From NCBI GenBank assembly GCA_001465935.1, contig LNKV01000007.1:62001-126000 (forward strand): 64,000 bases of DNA, given 5' to 3'. The position numbers were made by a program, and so were the translations under genes. Under the pieces are notes generated by a model, which saw only the letters and a program-made list of their open reading frames with translations, searched no databases and was not told the DNA's origin. The DNA comes from Clarireedia homoeocarpa (Eukaryota; Ascomycota; Leotiomycetes; Helotiales; Rutstroemiaceae). This document shows, one piece after another, positions 57,742 through 64,000 of this stretch (position 1 is the first letter of the stretch; each line of letters opens with the position of its first letter).

Positions 57742-60521
57742 TCAATCTAGATCCGCATCGTTGCCTTCAATATTGAATTTCTTACGACCTCCTCCAGTAA
57801 GATTTTGTAAGGCCACTTTGTTGACCTGCGAACCGACTTTCTTCTGCATTTTTTCGATTTCCTCTTCAGCGTCAACAGCCTCAGCCGCGGCGAATTCAAG
57901 AACAAGTCTACGCCCAAGTAAATGGGTATCTTTCAGTGCCTCTAGTGCATTCTCCGCTTCACGAGCTGTAATGAAATCCGCGAAAGCGAAACCACGTGTT
58001 GAGTGATCAAATTTCTTGGGCATGCGTACCGATCGAAGCTGTCCATAAGAGCCGAAAAGCTTTCGAATGTCTGACTTGGAAGCCTCAAAAGGCAGGTTCT
58101 TGATGATGATCTTCGTGCGCTTACCTGCCAATTTTTTGGCTTTGTCTTCTTTCCTTCTCTCTTCAGCAGCATCTGCTCCCTTATGAGAGGCCTTGATAAC
58201 CAATTTATGGTTGTCAAGGTTATAGCCATCCATAGCCTTCAGCGCAGCTTGTGCCTGAGCTTTGCTTCTGAATTCTAAGAAACCAAAACCCATACTGAGA
58301 ACTTGGCCCGGTTTCTTCGGGTCCGTCTTCGTATTGACGCGTGCCGATAAGAAGCCATCGAGGGGCTTGAAGACCTCTGTGAGACGTTGACTAGTGGTTG
58401 TAAAATTGAGATTGCGGACAAATAGAGTGGTAGTATCCACAGTCTCAGCGCCACCTTCTGCCTCAAGTAGATCAGACGTCGAAAATTTGGGATCTGTCGC
58501 CTTATCTGCATTCCGATCGGATATTGCCACTGGTTGCGAAGGAGCTGGGCCAGTAAACAGATCTTTGGGCGCCTTTTCGAGGAAAAGAACAGAATCCTTC
58601 ATACGACGATAAGCAAGACTTGCAAATGCTGCTCTCGCATGTGTTGGTTGTGCGAATTCAACGATTGCGATCGTACCAGAAGGGGGCATAAGCACACGGA
58701 TCACTTGACCGAAGTCCTCGAATAGTTTTCGAAGCTCCTCCAAGGTCATACCATACGGAAAGTTCTTGACAAGTATCGCAGTATCTCCACGTTCGCGTCT
58801 CTTGAACGCATCAAGATCTACGCCATTTTTCGCGAAATACACCTTAGTCTCCTGGATGACAGATGTCTCTGCAATCGCTTGCTTAACACCAGCATCCGCC
58901 GATGTAGGATCAAGCAGTTCGGATTTCGAGATTCCTAATCGATCGGCCACGGATGAGTTGACAGCATCTTGATTCATATATAGAGAATTCCAGTTGAAGG
59001 TACTTGACGTGGATTCTGCTTTCTTCTTGATGAGCCGCTGTTTCTTTAATGGAAGCTTTGCTATTGCGAATTCATCCAATTTATTGTCTCTCTTTGCAGC
59101 GGCCGGTATAATATGCAGCAATCTTCCTTGGAAAGGTTCGCCGTCCAGATTATGATATGCTTCAGCAGCAGCATCTGGATCTGAATACTGTACCAGGACA
59201 AAACCTTTGCTAGTGCCTTTGGAATCTACTGGCAGATGTACCTTTGTAATCAAGTCAGCGCCATCATTAAGATACAAATAATAATGTGAAGAAGGCTTGA
59301 ATATCAGCTTTCAGAAAACACGAAGCATCTACTAAAATATTCGTCCAGTTCACATCACATGCTTGAAGCATAAGCTGTCCCTATCTGGATATTCATCACG
59401 AAGCTGTATAGACGCACAATCGATAACGGAGAATTTTCTCACCTCTTCCAATGAACCATATTGCTCAAAATGCTTCCGCAGATCGTCCTCCGTAGCGCTG
59501 TAAGGCAGGTTGCGTACGAATAAGCGTCCGTTGGATCGAATCGCCTCAAGTGTTGTATCAAGATTTTCGGTCTTATCATCCTCTTTCACGTCCACACCAG
59601 CATCTTCTGGTTCGTCGATTTCCATATGATCCGTGGGCGCATTGACCTCTGCCTCTACCTCCGCCACATTTTCGGCGTTCGTGACCTGGGGCTGTTCTTG
59701 TGGCTTGGAAATGACATCTTCAGGGTCCATTACGTCGAGTAATCTGCTTGTGTGACTCCGTAACCAGTCATCGTCTGTGGCGTCTTCATTGGTGATTGTC
59801 GCAGCCCCTACTGCTAGCTCTTGTTGACTTGAACTACTAGTGATTTGCGGGGGTTCCAGTGTGGAGGGCGGCGGTAGTTGCGGTTCAATTGCTTTTGCTG
59901 GGCTTTTCTTTCTTTCCTTCCTTGGGACAGACTGATATTCATCATCACTCACCCCAGCCGGTGTTTCAATGGCCAGGACTTTGGTAGGTGGTTCATCAAT
60001 TGTACTACCCATAGCTCCAGTATCCCATATCTTAGACTTTGATGCCGGTTGCATCACCTCCAGGAACTCTTGCAATTTAGGATCTGCAGCTTCGACATCA
60101 CTGCGTTTTCTTTTTGTGCCAGCAGTGAGTTTGTCTGCAGCTTTCGCCTCAGCCTCCTGCTTCTGTTGTCGCAGTTTGGCATTCTCTCGTTCTTGTTCGC
60201 GCTGCGCTTTCCTTGAAATAGGTAGGGATGAGTCGGATATCTGGCATATATTTAGTTTCCGCACCAACGAGATACAAGATTTCCAACACCCACTGGTCTA
60301 GCAATTTCTACCCCAATCTTCGACATGCGTATGAAAGATCGATTAAAGTATTTCACAGCCTTGGTAGCATCCTCTGGAGTTTTGTAGCCAACATAGCCAA
60401 TCCTCCTATGCGGAATCAATTTTGCATCTGTAATGTCCTGCTTTGCGCCGAAATGATTCTTGAATTCGTCCTCGGTGATATTAGGTGGTAAGCCTTTAAT
60501 GAATATGCGTGAGGAAGCCAT
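57742..60521 (-). CDS. MRD1: Multiple RNA-binding domain protein MRD1, 841 aa
   Basis: Exons on the minus strand: 60521-60294, 60240-59443 and 59241-57742 (842 codons with stop). Introns run GTGGGT to TGCCAG and GTGAGA to TACAAAG, and the second splits RRM2 (GSLEE-VHLPVDSKG). Five RRM domains are visible: RRM1 about 4-75 (RIFIKGLPPN), RRM2 about 313-392 (RLFVRNLPYS, GFVLVQY), RRM3 about 496-570 (AILVKNFPYG), RRM4 about 617-700 (TLFVRNLNFT, GFGFLEF) and RRM5 about 718-795 (KIIIKNLPFE, RGFAFADF). Length and domain order match MRD1, a nucleolar U3 snoRNP-associated factor that organises early 18S pre-rRNA processing. A Glu/Asp/Pro-rich linker fills most of exon 2. It is divergent from the dynein light chain gene. 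Confidence 0.96.
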
Positions 60522-61226
60522 CTTTCGCCCAGATTGTAGTATTAGTATTATTCGTAGTTAGACATCGAAACACTGATTCTCCAATAGAGAAAGTGGCGTA
60601 AAGGTCTCTTGTATGAAGCTTCACGAGTAGTTTGAACTCTTCGTTCACCAAATTTTTTTCCTGCTGAGAATAATAGCGGGCCGGAGTTTACCATCGCACA
60701 TATTTTTTAGCCCCGAGCTAAAATACTGGGGGACAGCAAAAAGATGGGGCTCGGTGTGTAGTCCGTGCCGAGCGTGCCTCGATGATGGTCTGAAAATAGC
60801 ACCAGTAGTAATCCCGATCAGCCCAAGAAGGCGGCTCTGTTCTGCTGGGTACGAAGTAGAGTATAGAGCATTCAATCTCAACAATTCTAGCTGCTGGTGA
60901 TTGTTATTTCTCCCTTTATTATTGTGTACATCACCCATCGCATGCAACAGCATCTTTTGCAACGGGGATATTCTCAATTTACGGCCGGATTATTTCTGTA
61001 GAACAGGTGAAAAAGACCTGGCTGCAGCCCGGGACCGATTGCACGGTACTAGAACGTCCTAAACTTCGGCTAAACATCAAGAATCCTCCTTTCTCTTCGG
61101 ACTTGACCACGCCATTGTACAACCTACAAGGAAAGCGTTTACATTGACAACTTCATAACAACAAAGAATCTCGCGCAACATCAACAAGCATATACAAGTA
61201 TATACAAGCATACACATTCATACACA
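60522..61226. promoter_or_regulatory. Divergent promoter region, MRD1 / dynein light chain
   Basis: 705 bases between two divergent housekeeping starts. A TATACAAGTATATACAAGCATACACATTCATACACA leader-like repeat lies just before the dynein start (about 61190-61225). No clear TATA box is seen. Confidence 0.45.
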
Positions 61227-61997
61227 ATGGCGGAAGCAACACCAAACTCAGAAGAACTTGCTGGTATGTGCTGAAGCCTTCATTGCAAGATTCTGTCGGT
61301 GTCATGGACCTGAGCTAACTTTTATTGTCGTCGCAGTCCAGATCAAGTCCGCGGATATGGTGAGCAATCATACCTTGTATGATATCGATCGAGCGCAACT
61401 GATTCCAATGAACAGATCGAGGATATGCAGGATGAGGCTGTTCAAGTGGGTATGTCACAATCTAAACTCCAGTGATCGCGAAGAATACTCCCAATGGTGG
61501 AAGGAAGGATTTACATTGCCTATATGGATACTAACCACTGAGATAGCCCGTCAAGCTATGAGCAAATTCTCTGTGGAAAAGGTAGGATTCCCCTCCAAAG
61601 ATGCTGCTCTTGCATGCCCTCCTTTTCTTCCTGGCTAACAAACTTTATTTAGGATATCGCGCAACACATCAAGAAGACTGTATGTCAATATCGAATCGAG
61701 GCTGTATATTAAGAAATGGAAAGACTGACGACTTCTTCTAGTTCGACGACAAGAGAGGTCCAACATGGCACTGCATTGTAGGAAGAAACTTTGGATCTTT
61801 CGTCACTCATGGTACTGTCCTCCTATCATCATGCCCCGAACGGACTTCATCACCTCCTCACCTCCCTTCATCCCTCCTGTTGTCACTTCAATCAGCCTAC
61901 AATTTTCAACTAACCACTGACTTCTCCCTCAGAAACAAAACACTTCATCTACTTCTACCTTGGACACTGCGCCATCCTCTTATTCAAGACTCAATAA
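61227..61997 (+). CDS. DYN2: LC8-type dynein light chain, 96 aa, seven exons
   Basis: Exons: 61227-61263, 61337-61359 (23 nt), 61416-61449 (34), 61547-61581 (35), 61653-61679 (27), 61742-61811 and 61933-61997. They total exactly 97 codons with stop. The spliced protein carries the near-invariant LC8 blocks: SADMIEDMQDEAVQVA, KFSVEKDIAQHIKKTFD, GPTWHCIVGRNFGSFVTHE and TKHFIYFYLGHCAILLFK. LC8 is a dimeric hub that stabilises dynein intermediate chains and many other partners. Six introns in a 291-base coding sequence is a very dense structure. No single ORF in the locus shows more than a fragment of it, so translation-only scans miss the gene. The N-terminal eleven residues are variable, as usual. 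Confidence 0.95.
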
Positions 61998-64000
61998 ACG
62001 CCGCGAATCCTCTACGATGGCAACACACGGGTTCAGCAACGCTCATTTAAACCTTTATGGGAGTATGTGCGGATCAAGGGCGGGGGTGTTAAAGTAACGA
62101 GACTGCAAATCTGGAAGGAATGAGGAAGCAGGGGGTGTTCTTTAGGAAATAAACCACCCAATTGGCAAGGCAAGGCGTTACTCTTACCCATATTTGTGAT
62201 AGCGAAAGGAAATATCAAGAAAGATATCCGTTAGCTCTTCAGGTCATTTGTTATTGAGTTCTTATGGTGCGGTCATGAAGGGGTAGACAAGATTGCCATC
62301 ATTTGCACATGCCAATCCGGTGACTCGATAGTTGTGACGTCTGCCTCCTAACGAACTCATCTGCGGCACAAACTTCTGGTCTAAATTATAGCATAACATA
62401 TCACCCAGTCACTCATTACTTTCTCCCTTGTCCTTCGATTCGCACCTCCTTTACCGCCAGTTCCTCCGATCCGAAACTCCCAACCCAATCACACCACTTC
62501 AACCTCCGGGCTCCCAAAACCAACACCGAAACCAACATCAATCTCCCTAACACCCAATCCAATCCCCGCCACCAACTCAGCACCTGCATCCCAGCCCTAT
62601 CTCCCTCCAACCTTATCCCTACCCCTCCCTTCCAGTCTCCCCCTATCCAACCAACCAACTAACCACCAACCGACCCAGCTCGCTCGCTCGCTCGCGCCTC
62701 TCGCGGCAATTTGCACGCGCGCCATCCCATCCCATCCAGACCCAACCAACAACCAACCTACTTCGTATACGTATTCTGCACTTTGCACTTCCTTACTTCC
62801 ATTACACAAGCCCCACGCTCCAAAACATTACTTTACCGCACCGCACCACACCACCCAACCAACCATATATATAACCATATAACCCCTGTCGCTCGCTCGC
62901 TCGCCACACACACACACACACAACCAACCAACCCATCATATCATCCTTCTCTCCCATCCCAAAAACCAAACCACGCTCCCCAGCCAACGCTGAGCTGACG
63001 ACTGCACTGGCCAAGTGACGGACGCATAGCATAGCATAGCATAGCATAGCATAGCATAGCAAGCACATCCCCAACTAACTAACCTCTGTACTATACTATA
63101 CCATAACACTAAGTAAAGTAAAGTAAAGTAAAGTAAACCACTTACATCTATCTATCTCCTTCTCATGTGGGCAAGTATGTATGTAGCCAGGCGTGGAGGG
63201 GAAGGGAATGAAATGAATGGATGGATGGATGCAAGCTCGGCCGTGAAAAGGTTACGGTTCGGGCTGGTACCGATTCTCGGTCAGTGAGATGGGATGAGAT
63301 GAGATGAGATGAGATGAGTAAGCGGCGAGGAAGGTGGGTGGCCGGTACAGTACTGTGATTACATCACCGAGTGAGTGCGCGGTTTTCAATGTTGCTACTC
63401 GTATGTGCGGAGGGAAAAAGTTCATTTAATCTATGTGGAAAGAAAGGCAAGAAGGGATGATTTAAAGGTAGGTGGTATGTATGTTGGGCAGGTAGGGAGA
63501 AATCACATATCATATGTGCCTAGAAATATAGATGGAATCTTTTGTATTCTCGCAGGTAGATCTAGGTTGTCCATGATCCATCCCGAAGGCATGTCAATAC
63601 TTCATCTAACTCTCTGCGCTCCTCCTTTCTCTGTCCTCATCATTTCCTCCCACTTCATTCCATACTCCATATACCTTGAAGGCCCTTCAATTGTTCCATA
63701 TATCATCCTCTCGCGCCGCCAAATGCCCATCGATCCCTCATATCCCCGTCTCAGCATAATAATCAAGCTCCACCGTTATCAAACCTCCTTCCCATAATTT
63801 CGATCTGGTCCGATATCAAAACGCCTGTGTTTAAATTCAACCCACCAATCCCAAAACCCAAACCAAACTCATTTCCCAAAGGGTATTTAAACACAAATCC
63901 AATATTTTCCCAATATCAAATTTTTTGCAATGTAAGAAAGAAATCAAAGGAAAGAAAAAAAAGACTAGATTGGAAGTTTTATATTTCTTCCTCTGTTGAT
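61998..64000. other. Low-complexity terminal spacer
   Basis: 2 kb with CCAACC-rich pyrimidine-biased sequence at 62450-62960, (CA)n at 62906-62922, a (GCATA)n array at 63026-63061, (AGTAA)n at 63113-63136 and (GAGAT)n at 63292-63317. A GGTATTTAAACAC box near 63880 may belong to a promoter of a gene beyond the window. No gene seen. Confidence 0.5.
63026..63061. repeat. (GCATA)n pentamer repeat
   Basis: About seven head-to-tail units. Confidence 0.92.

Overview
This window is nuclear DNA of a filamentous ascomycete, most likely a helotialean leotiomycete (inferred from protein wording, not tested). The signs are short introns of about 40-120 bp with GTRNGT donors, CTAAC/CTAAT branch points and YAG acceptors, plus fungus-specific genes: a HET-domain protein, an AbaA/TEC1-type TEA factor, an RCK2/SRK1 kinase, an Mnn4-like LicD protein, MTC1 and MRD1. 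Every multi-exon model given here was spliced by hand. Each closes in frame except where stated.

Layout. 0-8.4 kb is ordinary: a nuclear-looking protein of unknown function, a mitochondrial DUF185 methyltransferase head to head with a membrane-anchored cysteine-synthase-like enzyme, and a 14-TM MFS transporter. 8.4-26 kb is gene-poor and accessory-like. It holds an Mnn4-like gene with 10-nt and 24-nt exons, a decayed cytochrome P450, a HET-domain gene bracketed by two AT-rich islands, an NCS1 purine/cytosine permease, a possible orphan exon and a 62-aa cysteine-containing secreted peptide. 26-43 kb has housekeeping and signalling genes (zinc-finger/AT-hook protein, MTC1, RCK2/SRK1-like kinase, RidA, UBA-like protein) separated by long microsatellite-rich gaps. 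43-53.5 kb has a 16-bp minisatellite, a polytopic membrane protein and adenine phosphoribosyltransferase. 53.5-62 kb has the TEA factor, MRD1 and a seven-exon LC8 dynein light chain. The last 2 kb is low-complexity sequence.

Functional links are weak, as expected in a fungal chromosome. The two mitochondrial-type genes at 2.2-5.4 kb share a 219-bp intergenic promoter. APRT and the NCS1 permease both touch purine salvage but lie 28 kb apart. No biosynthetic cluster, CRISPR array, rRNA or tRNA was seen. The most useful results are the micro-exon gene structures, the small secreted peptide gene, the P450 relic beside the HET gene, the GC-AG intron, the uncertain 5' end of the TEA factor and the 16-bp minisatellite.
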